From: Lasiosphaeris hirsuta
Lineage: Eukaryota; Ascomycota; Sordariomycetes; Sordariales; Lasiosphaeriaceae
DNA length: 64,000 nt
Assembly: GCA_030549175.1 (NCBI GenBank)
Contig: JAUKUA010000004.1
Location: forward strand, 3,720,001 to 3,784,000
Direction of reading: 5' to 3'
Positions within the stretch are counted from its first letter, which is position 1. Each line of letters begins with the position of its first letter. A model generated the notes under the pieces. The model was not told the DNA's origin. It ran no database searches and was given only the letters and a program-made list of their open reading frames with translations. Positions 47,682 through 59,165 of this stretch are shown one piece after another. A program made the position numbers and the translations under genes.

Positions 47682-50530
47682 ATGATGAATCGGCCAGGTA
47701 TGGTGGCGGACCGCCCTCCCTATTCGAACTCCCCCCCTCGAATAACCCCCCGAACACACCCCTCGAACCGCCCCCCTGCTGCCTACCCCTTGCCCCGAAC
47801 CCGAGCAGCTTCGCATGGACACCCTCCCCGCTTGCTGCCCATATCGATGGCCTAGCTGTGATCTAGAAAGGGGCGGCGAGGGCTGTGATTGCGCCTAGGC
47901 GTTGGCGCTCGCATCTGGACAGGCGTTGGCGAGCGCTCCAACAATGGCTCAGGTCTCTCCACTGGGGAGGCTGCTCGAAGTCCTGGCCGGCGGGCTTGTG
48001 TTTGTTGCAACATCTAGGTCGAGGCATGGACGTCACTGTCGATGTGGTCTGGTGCGCAAGCGCGCGTTGGCATGCCTGGTGGGGGAGGAGACTATGCTCC
48101 CAGCTCACTCCATGCGATCTCCTCTTTGGCGCAACTCCCCTTTCTTTCGTGGTCTCCGGTGTAGGATACTGTGTGTTTGTGTGGCGGGCAGCTTTCGCTG
48201 ACAACAGGCTTTGATTCATAGGGACCGTACCGCAGTCGCTACGCGGCATGCCTGGGTTTGGTGGGCAGCAACAACAGCCCCAGCAGGGTCGGACGGTGTC
48301 GGGTAGATTACCAAACGGCAAGCTTGGTGAGGGATCTTGAAGTGGAAGATCGGATGGAGTTATCGACCACTCGCTAACCTGAGTAGCAGCACCAGTAAGC
48401 AATGGGTCTGGATGGGGGTTTGGTGCGGGAATGCCCATGGGTGCCAGCACCAATGTGCCTCCAGCTTCTACAAGGCAATTAGGGGGGAATGTCAGTTTTG
48501 CTCAAAGTCTGAGTGGATCGCAACCAGCAACGCCGCTGGACCTCTCGTAAGTTGGCTGCTCTTTTTCTGTTTTAAGTGGGGGGAAGTCGCGTTGCGAACC
48601 GCGTTTGCTGGTGCGTCCTCGTGCTGGTCCTATCACCGCCCTCGGCCTCTCGCCGGCAAACGCTCTTTCACTTTTTTTTGTCCTTTTTCCTGTCCGCCGA
48701 GATTCCCATCACGGCAACCAACATCTCGTTCTCCGCTTTTCTTCTCCGAGACTCCGCGTAACAACTTCCTTCACAAACCATTTCTCGGCACCGCCGAGTC
48801 CCCTCCTGCCAGCCGGCGACCTTCTCTTTCCCCCTTTTGATCGGCCCTTGCCGAGACTCGGCGGACAGCATGGGCCGCCACAAGAAGCTCAAGTACATGA
48901 AACACCCGTCGCTCGACGCTGAGGAAGAAGCAGAGCCTGCGCCTAAGAAAGTCGACAGCGCTGTTCCGTATTCTTCCGTGGTGAAGGGGTACTTACAATA
49001 ATCCAATGCGCCTGCCTTTTCTCCTCGTCTGCTTTTTCTACCCCTCGTTGCCAAAGTGAAATTTCCTTTCTCTGCAGCTACACCTACCACGGCAGTTCCT
49101 CCATGGGACGAGACGTGCTAACTCTTGTGATTTTAGCGAGTTTCCGACTCTGTCAAATACGGCGCAGGCACAATTAAGCACAGCAAGTCAAACCTCAATG
49201 TGGTCATCTGGAACCTCTCGAAACCTCGGTGGCGCGGTGCACCGGGGCACTGGAACTCCCATCTCGCAGCAGTCGCAGCAGGAGGATTTGTTTTCCACCA
49301 CTCGCCTGTCAACCCAAGGCTCTTTCCGCTTTGGTAGCCAGGTAACAACCACTCAGACATCGCAAGCGCAATCCAGCGTCGCAGAAGAATTCCCGCCTCT
49401 CAATCGCAATCCAAACGGCGAAATTGGTGGGCAGGAGCGCGGAAACAATATCATGTCCAACTTGGGTTTTGGCTCGCAGGCCACCGCGCCTGCAGCCCCG
49501 ATACATCCCAGCAGAGCTGGAAACGGCCTACTGAACGCGCTTTCCGCCAACACGCGCGCTGTCGAGGCGCGTTCCCCCACTTCCATTACGCGGCCTCAAG
49601 ATCCCAGAAGTCCCGTCGAGGACGAGCCCCGCCAGAAGCCAGCTGGCTACCGAGAGGGCAGCATGACATCGCATTCATCAGTGGGCGATGCCCAATCGCA
49701 GTTGTCGGGAAATCGGAACCCGCTCGGCGCAATTGGCAATGACCCGCCTACAGGCAAGGGAAAAGAGGAAGAGAAACCGCGTGCCAACGAGGTGCAGGAT
49801 CCGCTCGAGGGAATGGCAGAGGTAGACAGATGGGGCTTGAAGGGCCTGCGGACTTTGATGAACAATTTCCCCGACTACAACGCTCTTACCTGTGGAATCG
49901 ACCCTTCGGGTTTGGGCTTGAACCTGAACTCGCCCGAGTATGTTTTGCGCTGCTTGCACTTTCATCCAATAGAGACTGGCTAACACCTTCTTAGAATGAT
50001 TTCGACTCAAATTTACTCGCTGTTTGACGACGAGCCTCCGCGTCCTGCCGTGCCTAAATTCCGCCTCCCGGATTGTTACCAAGTCAAGAATGTGCAGCCC
50101 ATCGAAGCCAAGATTCAAAGCTTCAACGAGGAAACTTTGATGTGGATCTTCTACAGTTGCCCTGGAGATATGAAACAGCAAATGGCAGCGATTGAGCTGT
50201 AAGTATTTATCGTTCATGTGTGGTGACATCGGATAGTTTTACTGACACTTTGAAAGCACCAACCGTAACTGGAGATGGCACAAGAAGCTGCAGCTGTGGC
50301 TCACGAAGGACGACCTGATGGTCCCCCAGGCATTGAGCCCTGCGCATGAACGCGGCTACTACATCGTGTGGGACACAACGAGCTGGCACAAGGAGCGGGT
50401 ATGAGAGACCAGCCATCCATTTCCGACAGCAGACCTTCACTGACTTGTAGGGTAGCGCGAACTTACCCTTTACTATGCGGATCTTGAGAGTGGCCCCGGA
50501 GGACCCCAGGTTCCGGGAGCGGCGGCCTAG
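47682..50530 (+). CDS. NOT2: CCR4-NOT complex subunit NOT2
   Basis: Scaffold subunit of the CCR4-NOT deadenylase/transcription complex, pairing with NOT3/5. Seven exons: 47682-47697 (16 nt), 48222-48326, 48387-48546, 49137-49937, 49995-50198, 50257-50398 and 50456-50530, 500 aa. The N terminus is MMNRPG, then LRGMPGFGGQQQQPQQG, LPNGKL and SGWGFGAGMPMG, which matches the fungal family. AQSLSGSQPATPLDLSEFP bridges exons 3 and 4. AEEFPPLNRNPNGE and LMNNFPDYNALTCGIDPSG lead into the NOT2/3/5 box: LPDCYQVKN, FNEETLMWIFYSCPGD and NRNWRWHKKLQLWLTKDD. The C-terminal acceptor at 50455 was chosen over one five bases earlier because it gives REFTL-like RELTLYY and a stop at 50530. Introns of 524 and 590 nt are long for this window. 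Confidence 0.9.
48870..48988 (+). other. Candidate alternative first exon within NOT2 intron 3
   Basis: An ATG-initiated frame of 39 codons plus two bases (MGRHKKLKYMKHPSLDAEEE, continuing to SVVKG) lies in the 590-nt third intron. It ends at a GT donor in the same phase as NOT2 exon 3, so it could splice to the exon at 49137 and encode GEFPTLSN. A pyrimidine-rich leader (about 48640-48840) precedes it. If unspliced it would stop after SVVKGYLQ as a 43-residue peptide. No transcript evidence is available. Confidence 0.45.
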
Positions 50531-51484
50531 AGAGTGGCAGCCCAGAGAGCGGCAGCCCAAAGTCACATGGCAGGACGGCTTCCATTGCATGAATTTATGG
50601 AGGGCGGACAGGACCGGACCGGGCAGGAAAGGCGGCGTATTTGACTCCTCTCGAGGAATAAAGCAAGGGACTTCTGCCATACATGTTTGTTTTAGTGTAT
50701 CAGGCACGCAAGGGGGTTCATAACTGGCAAGATGGTGCCAAGTGGATGAGCACAAGCGGAAACAAATCCGGCATCAAGAGAATCGAAACGAGTGGTTTTG
50801 TTTTCATGCAAGATGGATGTTGTTCAATGACCTTGCGATGACCTTGCGATGGATTTGCGATGATTTTGCGATAGGTAGTACTGCGCCCTGTAGTCTGATC
50901 AATAGGTCCGTAGGTACTACTACTAGTTACTACTATTCTCGAAGCCACAGTGTCATTTGGGGCTGTCCATTTGATAAATTCGCCCCCTTGGCGAAATTAG
51001 CGGGCCCCATGTACCCATGCACCAATGCGCGGCTCATGGCAATGACAAACGCGGATTGCCTAGGTGTTCTGGGGCTTTATCTGTCAGACTCCATCAACCT
51101 TCCTAGAGCTCTACCATTCATCGAGATAATCCGCTACACGTGGAATATTCAACTCAGCGCTTGCGTTCGAGCACCAGCGCTACGGAAACTTCAGCTTTGC
51201 ACATTTGTCATCAGCGTAGCTACTCCTGAGTCCGGCGACTTTCGATCAGCTTTTGCATCGCCCATCGCCGATTCCGGATTCTGGGCACGAAAAACCGCAG
51301 CGTCATCACCCCTAAGCCCTACCTATCGCGTCTGACACCCGACACACACAATACACCTTTTTTTTTTTTTCTTTCTTTTTTTCTTTTTTGGCAGGCGCAC
51401 GCCAAAACAATATTTACTGTTATCCGTTATCCAGACCGTGACTCTCGGCTCGGTTCGGCGCGAACCCGCCCCTTGGCCTCTGCC
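50531..51484. other. Spacer between NOT2 and CUE1-like gene
   Basis: Contains an 11-bp tandem repeat (50827-50870) and a T-rich stretch at about 51359-51388 just before the next gene. A 197-codon open frame (50742-51335) lacks an ATG start and any motif. Confidence 0.5.
50827..50870 (+). repeat. 11-bp tandem repeat, four units
   Basis: Units are ATGACCTTGCG twice, then ATGGATTTGCG and ATGATTTTGCG. The first two are identical and the others diverge at two or three positions. The period is about one DNA helical turn. Confidence 0.85.
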
Positions 51485-52187
51485 ATGGCCAACGAACAGG
51501 TGAATGTGCCGTCGCTGCTCGTTATACTCGTCCTCTCGGGCCTGATAATACGCTACCTCTTCTTTACGTCGCCGGCGGGCGCCGCGGCGAGCGCTGCGGG
51601 TAGGCGCGGCGGGGGCGCGAGCCAGCTGGCTGCGACGCTGCGGGCCAGGGAAGCGCAGGTCGACAGGATACTGCAGATGTTTCCGCAGGCGGACCGGCGC
51701 ACCGTGTTGTGGGACCTGCAGAGGAACGGGGGGAACGTGGCGGCGACGACGGAAAGGATCTTGGCAGGGAGGATGGAGACGGTGAGTTTTGTTTTGTTTT
51801 GTCGTTTGCTTTGAGGCAGTTTGCTGACGGGAGACATGATCGCAGCCCCCGATTACATTCCAGCCGCCGCCACCGGGCGCCGCCAACGGAGCTTCGAACG
51901 CACAGTCGCAGTCGGCGGCTAAGGAGCCTGACAAGCCGGCGCAGCCGGACCTTATTATGAGGTATAATCTTCAGGACAAAATCACCCCGGGGTCGGCGGA
52001 GAGCCCCGCAAGCGAAGCCACCAGTAGTGCCAGGACCGGGACCGGGTCAGGATCTGGGAAGGGCAAGGCGTGGAGCTCGAACCGGGAGGAAAGGCAGTCA
52101 CTGCTACAGAAGAGGAGAGACCAGATGATTCTTGAGGCGCGGAGGAAGATGGAGGCGAAAATCGCCGCCGAGAAGGCTGCCCCCTGA
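51485..52187 (+). CDS. CUE1: CUE-domain ER membrane protein, CUE1-like (ERAD)
   Basis: Two exons, 51485-51781 and 51846-52187, 212 aa. A single N-terminal membrane segment (about 9-27, SLLVILVLSGLIIRYLFF) is followed by an Ala/Gly linker and a CUE domain at about 54-95: VDRILQMFPQADRRTVLWDL and GGNVAATTERIL. A Pro-rich linker and the C-terminal SSNREERQSLLQKRRDQMI (about 175-195) complete the layout of yeast Cue1, which tethers and activates the E2 enzyme Ubc7 at the ER for protein degradation; the C-terminal helix would correspond to the Ubc7-binding region. The symbol is by architecture, as pairwise identity cannot be measured here. Confidence 0.85.
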
Positions 52188-53164
52188 GAGGGTTAAGCTG
52201 ACCGACCGGAGACGTGAATTGATATGTCTTGTGCAGCACCGGTGAGAGCGGACGCGGTGTTGATGCCTGATGATGTTGGAAGAGGTCATGATCGAAATCA
52301 ACGGAAACATACTCAACGGCGCATACATGGATGGCGCAGTACATGCTTACAAATTAGCACATTCGCAAAGCGTCTCAAACCGCAGAAGCATTTCACTTAA
52401 CGCTGTCAGCCACGCTTCAGTTTCGGCGTGTATTAAGTCCTGATACGGCGCGTCAGTTGGCTGCAGCATACAGTCTTGCAATTTACAATCTCCATATGTT
52501 ACTCGACCAGTTGAAAAAAACGGCGCTAGACAGCTTTCGCATCGTTGGCGAGGCTAGAATTCCAATGCTATTTTTATTTATGGGCATCGGCATGTCGATA
52601 TGTTGACACTCAATGTCAGCACATGCTCGCACAAAGAATCGATCGGCGCTCTCGAACAAGATTTGGAAGCGGCCGAGAAACCTTGGCATTTGGTGCTTGG
52701 GATACAAAAGCAGAGGATCGCCCCACAAAAAAGCTGATAAGATAGAGAAATCAACAAGGGCCCAAGGGCCAAGCGGGTTTATCTCTTTCACATGCTTTTG
52801 CTCTTGCGGATTACCGCCTCTTGCCAGTCGCAAGTGGACGCCACTCTCTTGAAGTATGCACCTGCGTACTTCCCATCCGCTTGCGGTTTGGCCTGGCCAT
52901 GTTTTATCTTCCGGTTATATACCTAGCAGGAGCCTAGTTAGCTGCATGCCGCTGAGGAGCTCTTCCATGTTCTCACCCCTCGTCCCTCCGTCCGGTATTT
53001 TGACAGCATTCACTCAACTCCCGTCCCGATAGCGGGGAGGTCTGCGAAACCGTGCACACCTGTCGTTTTTTTCTTCCCTTCAGCTCAAGCTAACCTGCTA
53101 TACAACCTCTGTTACATCCCAATCCATCCATCCTGCTGTGGCGCCAACGGGCGACTCTCAGAAA
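52188..53164. other. Spacer between CUE1-like gene and unknown gene
   Basis: About 1 kb with CT-rich sequence near 53050-53130 before the next start. No gene recognised. Confidence 0.5.
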
Positions 53165-54205
53165 ATGGCCTATCTTACAGCAGAGGGTGCCAGGCTTCAA
53201 GGAGCATCTGTGGCGGGATCACCAACCCAAACGTGGGATAGGATCCCCCCCCTCAAAAAGACGGTCGTTCATCGGAAGAATCTCAGAGTAGAGGAGGCAG
53301 AAAGCGTATCAATCATGTTCTCGGTCCTGCCGTCCATGCTTCAGAATAAGCTCACCCGAATCCCATCGATCCGCAAGACGGTCTCAACAGGCTCCATCAA
53401 GCATATCAAACATGTCTTCTCATCCGGCACCAGTACGCCTCTGTCCGAGGCCGAAACAGAAGTGATGGATGTCGGGGGGGTACGCACCAAGTTTCCGTCT
53501 CGGATGGTCTCACCTTTTCGACAACAAACAACTTCCCGTCAATGAGTAGCACGCTGCCACCTCTGGGGCTGAACGGGGCATCGGGGGTGGATTGGAGATG
53601 CGGCGGCCAAGGTAGAGCCTCTCCACTTCTGAGACCCCATCTCGGCGGTTGATCTAATGGTATCCTCAGGCATCGACCTCATCACAAATGCAAGCCGAGA
53701 GTCCAGGTGTGGCATGAGTGCCGGCTATAGCAGCCCATTTGAACGGGCGGCGTATGTGGATGGTGTGTCATATATGCTGCGGGGCCTCCCGCGTGACCTG
53801 GATGAGACGGAGTTGACAGTGCTTCGGCGCTCCATGCCCGAGCCGCTGGCGGACGCGCTCCCGGGGAGTTCCAAGCCCCGGGGGCACACGCGACGGCCGC
53901 TGCGCGAGGGCAACTTTGTGCACAACTTTTTGTTTAACATCCTGATGTTTCTGCACGTCTGGATCTGCTGGGCGACACCGCACGCCCTATACCTTGCGGG
54001 TACGCTGATGCGGTTTGAGCGCACGAACAAGATCACGGAGCATGTGCTGGCAGCCGTCGTGGCGGCTGTCAATGCACTCCGCCAGATCGGTGACGGCATC
54101 GCAGGCCAGGTCATCTCAGATGTGTGTGAATACACAACCCAGGGCATCTCGGCGGCGCTCAAGGAGTTTGCTCAGGAGAAGTCGGAGCCTAGGAAGGGGC
54201 GGTGA
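53165..54205 (+). CDS. Conserved-looking membrane protein of unknown function, with apparent frameshift
   Basis: Starts at ATG 53165 (MAYLTAEGARLQG). The frame encodes WDRIPPLKKTVVHRKNLRVE, SIMFSVLPSMLQNKL and RKTVSTGSIKHIKHVF up to a run of seven G at 53474-53480. After that the coding frame shifts: the open continuation reads THQVSVSDGLTF, then LPPLGLNGASGVDW, to a GT donor at 53612. Exon 2 (53670-54205) starts GIDLITNASRE and includes ERAAYVDGVSYMLRGLPRD. Hydrophobic stretches FLFNILMFLHVWICWATPHA and VLAAVVAAVNAL suggest membrane association. The C terminus is EKSEPRKGR. One extra G in the run would restore a single frame, so a sequence error is likely; a real mutation is possible. I do not recognise the family. 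Confidence 0.65.
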
Positions 54206-54804
54206 TGATGATTTATGTTATGTGAAGTGAGTGGGCGAGGGCATTTATTTTGGAATCTACATATAGGTGCATGTCGGCGGGTAAATGGCCTTCTTCCATC
54301 GGGCTTGTTGGTTTAGACAAGAAGGTATGTTTAGTTCGAATTTTGCATTTGAGGGAGCTGATGCGTTGGCCTTGTTCCGTGTGGTTACCTCCGTGCCTAC
54401 CTAGACATGCAGATGCTAGACCAGCCATTCCGGTTAGAACATATAGATAGATGTGAGCGAGAGGTAAAATTTTGATGGCGACGTCCACTCGCAACCCCCA
54501 ATTCAGAGCTTGGTGAATGACGAGTCAAGTTGCATGGGCCGTTGAGAAATTGAAGATGACATGCTCGACCACGGAAGGACCCACCCACCTTCTGATAAGA
54601 TAAGGAATCAAAGTCGACGAATGTAAATTTTCCACCCGTCCCTCTACCACTCTGCATCACTCGTTCTCGCGCTGCAAATTTCTTCGACACTGAGCAGAGA
54701 ATTTGCATCAACGGCGATTCTTCCTGCCCACCCACTCTCTTTCCCATCCAAAGGCAGGACCAACACTTCGATCTCGTTGAGATAGGCGGACGCAATCACC
54801 CACC
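54206..54804. other. Spacer and MSS116 promoter
   Basis: Contains an overlapping GATAAG pair at 54594-54604, about 200 bp upstream of the MSS116 start. No gene is seen. Confidence 0.5.
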
Positions 54805-56861
54805 ATGTTGAAGACGAGCGTAGTGCGCCAGGCGCGGTTGGCCGCAAGTCGAGTTGCACTTAACACAACCAGGAGTGTGCAGATTGCATCAAGACCACTC
54901 CTATCCTCCTCTGCTCTCACGTCGACACCCCGAGCGCTCGCGGTATTGCACCGCTCCTTCAGCCCCTTTCTTCGCTACTACTCCAGCGAAGCCACCGCTG
55001 CCGATGACGAGCTCCCATCAACGGCCGGCCTGGTCACCAAGTTCGCCGACCTTTCCACTCTCAACGTCCACCCGAAACTGGTCAACTCCATCGTTGACGG
55101 CATGGGCTACGAAAATATGACGGAAGTCCAGTCAATGACTATCAGCCCCGCCCTTGTCGGAAAGGATCTGTAAGCATTGCCACTCTCCGTGCAATTGACG
55201 TGTAGACGGCTAACCTTATCAGCGTTGCCCAAGCAAAGACAGGTACAGGCAAGACGCTGGCCTTCCTGGTTCCCGTTCTTCAGAGAATCCTCGCCCAGCA
55301 ACCCGAGTTGGCCACCCGCGGTGCCACCCGGGCTCGTTCCGATGATATTCGTGCCATCATTGTCTCGCCTACTCGCGAGCTTGCTGAGCAGATCGCAGTT
55401 GAAGCCTCTAAGCTCGTCCAGGGCACCGGCATTGTGGTTCAGGCCGCTGTAGGGGGTACCCAAAAGCGTTTGATGCTGCAAATGACGCGCCGCCAGGGAT
55501 GCCATTTGCTGGTTGCCACCCCCGGTCGCTTGATGGATCTGCTTTCGGACCCTGATAGTGGCATCGCCGCGCCCAACCTCGAGGCCCTCGTGCTGGATGA
55601 GGCCGACAGGATGCTCGATGTCGGCTTCGATGCTGAGCTGAGGGAGATTGTAAAGTTCCTCCCTAGCCGGGCCGATAAGCCCCGTCAAACCCTACTCTTT
55701 TCTGCGACCATTCCCAAGGACGTCGTTGGGCTAGCCCGCAGCTATATTGATCCCCGCAACTTTGAGTTCGTCCAGACGATCAAGGCGAATGAGGTCGCCA
55801 CACACGACAAGGTTCCCCAATATATTGTGCCCTGCAGGGGCTTCGAGAACCTGACACCAGCTCTCCTAGAGTTGATTCAACGCGAGGTCGCCATCGCTCA
55901 TAGCACTCCGGGAGCGGATCCCTTCAAGGCTATCGTCTTTATGCCAACAACCGCCATGGTGGTGTTCACTCGTGCCGTGTTCAGCCGCATCGCATACCAA
56001 GACAAAGATATTCCCAAGGTCATCGATATCCACTCCAAGCTCACCCAACAAAGCCGAACCCTCGCCGCGGAGAACTTCAGGCATGCCAAGTCCGCTATTC
56101 TCTTCTCCTCGGACGTTACCGCCAGAGGCATGGACTTCCCTGGTGTCACCCATGTTATCCAGATGCATTCTCCTCCCGACAGAGATCAGTATATTCACAG
56201 ACTCGGTCGCACCGGAAGAGCTGAGAAGAGCGGCCAAGGCTGGCTGCTGGTCTCAGATATGGAGGTTCCCATGGCAAGGAAGCGTCTCCCAGGTCTCCCC
56301 ATCAAGCGGAGCACAGATATTGAGTGCGCATCTATCGATGCCACTCGCGGTAGTGAGCTTCCGAGCCAATTCCAGACGGTCAAGGATGCCGTTGCGCGTC
56401 TGCCGCATCAGGTGATTGGCGAAGCTTACCAGTCTCTACTTGGAGGTGCCATGAAGGGTTATGATTTCCAGTCGATTGTCGACGCGGCCAATGACTTATC
56501 GCTTCACGGCTGGGGCTTGGAGCAAACACCCGGTGTTTCTCACTCTCTCGCTTCTCGCCATCCCCGGGTGACGGGATTGAGGGTCGATGAGCGGGCATCC
56601 CGTGACAGTGGGAGCCGTTTCGGCGGCCGCGGTGGCAGTCGCGATGGTGGACGAGGTGGTTATGGAGGCCGTGGCGACGGTGACGAGTTTGCTGCGCTAG
56701 CTGGTGGGCGATCATCAGGCGGGTTTGGAGGCGGTTTCGGAGGCCGGGGCGGTGGTGGTGGTTACGGCGGTCGCGGCGGTGGCAGCTACGGCGGTAGCGG
56801 CGGCGGCGGCTACGGCGGACGGAGCGGTGGCCGCGGCGGTGGCGGTTCATCCAGCTTTTAA
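54805..56861 (+). CDS. MSS116: Mitochondrial DEAD-box RNA helicase, MSS116/CYT-19 type
   Basis: RNA chaperone that helps group I and II introns fold in mitochondria (CYT-19 in Neurospora). Two exons, 54805-55169 and 55223-56861, 667 aa. The N terminus is rich in Arg, Ser, Ala and lacks acids (MLKTSVVRQARLAASR), as expected of a mitochondrial presequence. Helicase motifs in order: I AQAKTGTGKT (124-133), Ia SPTRELAEQI, Ib ATPGRLMD, II DEAD at 247-250, III FSATIP near 280, then VTARGMDFPGV and VI HRLGRTGR at 447-454. The C-terminal extension includes PHQVIGEAYQSLLGG, followed by a Gly-rich tail (about 583-667) with many RGG and YGG units that should bind RNA. Motif I is split by the only intron. 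Confidence 0.95.
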
Positions 56862-57577
56862 AGCGTTCGATGATGTCTCCATCAGAAGCATCCGTCCTCC
56901 CCGGTGTCGCTGACTTTGGTCCCCTCCCTCAGATATGGTGTGTATGTGCGGGGTGTAACTGTAGCATGTCTTGTCAAGATGGTGCAAGATAATGGGCGTT
57001 CCGGTGGTCCTAGTCTGTCAAAGGGTTTGTCGGGAATTGGGCCAGCATTTGCTACGTTACGTTATAAAATGTCCGATAATGGGAATGGGCGAGAGGAAAG
57101 GGAAAAAAGGGGCAGCGTGGGCATCTTTTTCATTTTGGGAAGGCTTGTATACTTGGGATGGAGCGAAGCATCATCTCCACTACTTTTAGATTTTCCTTTC
57201 CCTTGTACATTTAGTTGTAAGTGTATTTGTTACCATATTTCAGAATCAATCGGGAACTTTACCTGTACCTTGAGCAACATAAAATTGCGGGAGAACGAAG
57301 AGCCTGGGTTGAAGTATACAGGTATAAAATGCTGTTCTAGAAAGTCTACTGGGGAGGAACCAACCATGTTGTCACCTCCAAAACCGCCTTTTACCGCTCC
57401 TTCGCACATCCGACCCAAACGGTTATTATCAGTGCTGCTTTCTAGCCATTATTTCCCATCTCCAACTTAGTCGCCTTTCTCATTGTCGCCTTTTTCTGAT
57501 AAAAAATACACTGACTCTGGCCTGGGTGGGTATCACTCATTCGCTCTCATGTATGTCGTCAAAATAAACATGGCCAT
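56862..57577. other. Convergent 3' region, MSS116 and PEX7
   Basis: Facing 3' ends with AT-richer DNA. An open frame of 188 codons has no motif and is probably chance. Confidence 0.5.
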
Positions 57578-58761
57578 TCACCCGCGCAGCAGGGTGTGCG
57601 CGTCCCACAACAGCACCCTCTCATCCCAGCCCACCGACGCGACCCATCCCCCAGTGCCAAACAAGCACCAGTCTACGCCCGTGGCGAACTCGGTGTGCCG
57701 GTTCATTAGCCCGAGCTGGGTGCCGCTGCGCACCGTGTTGTCAAGCATCTGCTGCCCGCCGGGCCCCATGGCCGGCAGCATGGTCGAGCCGTCGGTCCAC
57801 ACGCGCACCGTCATGTCGTAGCTGGCGCTGACGAGGATGTCGTTGGCGTGGGGGCTCCACGCGAGACGGCGGACGGCGTACTCGTGGCCGGCAAGGAGCG
57901 AGCGCGGGCCCCCGGTGGGGTTGCGCACATCGAAGGTGCGGATCACACGGTCGACGCCGGCGGCTGCCACGATGTTGGTGTTGTATTTGTTCCAGTCGTG
58001 CGTGAGGATCTCGGCGGGCACGGCGCCCGCGTACGTCGCGCCGGGCGGTCCGCCGGGGGTGGAGGCTAGTCGCGGGAGGACCGGGCCCGAGAGTGGCGCA
58101 TGCACCGGGATGATGGAGACGAGGTGGTATTTGGCCGACACGGGTGTGCGCAGGTCGAAGAGGCGGATCTGGGAGTCGGCTGAGACGGCTGAGATCAGGG
58201 CCGGGTTGGAGGGGCTGAAGGCCGTGCTGTAGGTGCAGCAGCCGATGGGGAGCGTTGTGAGGGAGGCGTTGCGGGTGGGGGACCACTAGGGGAGGGAGAG
58301 GTTAGTAGTGTGAGAGGGAGGAAGTGGTGGTGGTGTGGGTGGGGGGGCAGGAGAGATGTTACCAGCTTGACGGTGCCGTCCCAGGAGCTCGAGATGAAGT
58401 TGTCTTTGGAGATGGGGTTCCAGCAGACGGAAAAGGCCTCGCGCTTGTGCTCGTGGAAGTTCATGACGGGGAAGTCGTTGACGCCCATGTCGAACAGCTT
58501 GATGGAGCCATCGCCGCAGGCGACGACGAGCTGGTTCTCGTTGATCTCGGACCAGGCGAGGTCGTAGAGGGCGTCGTTGGTGTCGAAGGACTTCTCGAGC
58601 TGGACGCCAGCGGCGCCCAGGCCCAGGCAGAAGAGGCGGCCATTGCCGACGATGCCGTAGTTGGCCGAGGCGGCGACGGCGAGGCGCGAGTCGTAGTAGG
58701 GCGAGTACTTTACCGCGTAGGGGTTGAAGCCCGGCGTGCGGAACTCGAGCATGGACGCCAT
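57578..58761 (-). CDS. PEX7: Peroxisomal targeting signal 2 receptor PEX7
   Basis: WD40 beta-propeller that binds PTS2 cargo in the cytosol and brings it to the peroxisome with a co-receptor. Two exons, 58363-58761 and 57578-58285, 368 aa. It begins MASMLEFRTPGFNPYAVKYS, the conserved first blade, and continues with LYDLAWSEINENQLVVACGD, CWNPISKDNFISSSWDGTVK, then WSPTRNASLTT after the intron and ASYDMTVRVWTDGS. It ends HTEFATGVDWCLFGTGG and GWDERVLLWDAHTLLRG, a PEX7 hallmark. An insert of about 30 residues around HAPLSGPVLPRLASTPGG lengthens it relative to the human protein. Start 58761 gives MASM; the Met three codons later is also possible. It is divergent from the AlkB-like gene, with 404 bp between starts. 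Confidence 0.96.
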
Positions 58762-59165
58762 GGCCTCGGATGCGGTGGTCTGTCGCCCATTGACTTGGCA
58801 GCGGGCAATAACGACTAAAAGCTCCTTTAAGAGTTGGCTGTGTGGATGCCTTGGGCCTCGGCTGTTCTTCTGTGCTCCTTCCTGCTGAACGCCGCGCTGC
58901 GGCCCCAGATGCCAATCCAACCCCGCACCCCTCCATTGAACAACAACATCAATCAGTTGGATCATGTGATGGCGCACCTCCCCCGCGATCCGGCCCCCAC
59001 CTTGAGCGCCATTGCTCAGCACCTGACGCGTCAACCTACCACTAGCCATTCAACACATCTCCTGTTCCTACAGCGCTTTTCTGCTATGAATAGTAGGCCT
59101 CGCACAATCTGCATGGCTCCCAACCAGATGAAACTCGAGAGGCCGAACTGGCAAGCAGAGTCGGA
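58762..59165. promoter_or_regulatory. Bidirectional promoter between PEX7 and the CUE-AlkB-GRF gene
   Basis: This 404-bp spacer separates two divergent start codons and must hold both promoters. No known binding motif stands out. Confidence 0.55.

Noticed and set aside
50742..51335. 197-codon open frame on the plus strand between NOT2 and the CUE1-like gene
   Set aside because: It begins with a non-ATG codon, runs through the 11-bp tandem repeat and has no domain-like segment.
53480..53532. Possible intron explaining the frame change in the unknown membrane-protein gene
   Set aside because: GT at 53480 and AG near 53532-53549 exist, but none of the combinations joins the two coding frames in phase, and the continuation frame is open straight through. 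A missing base in the G7 run explains it more simply.
57060..57470. Long plus-strand frame downstream of MSS116
   Set aside because: It overlaps the convergent 3' regions, is AT-rich and shows no motif.
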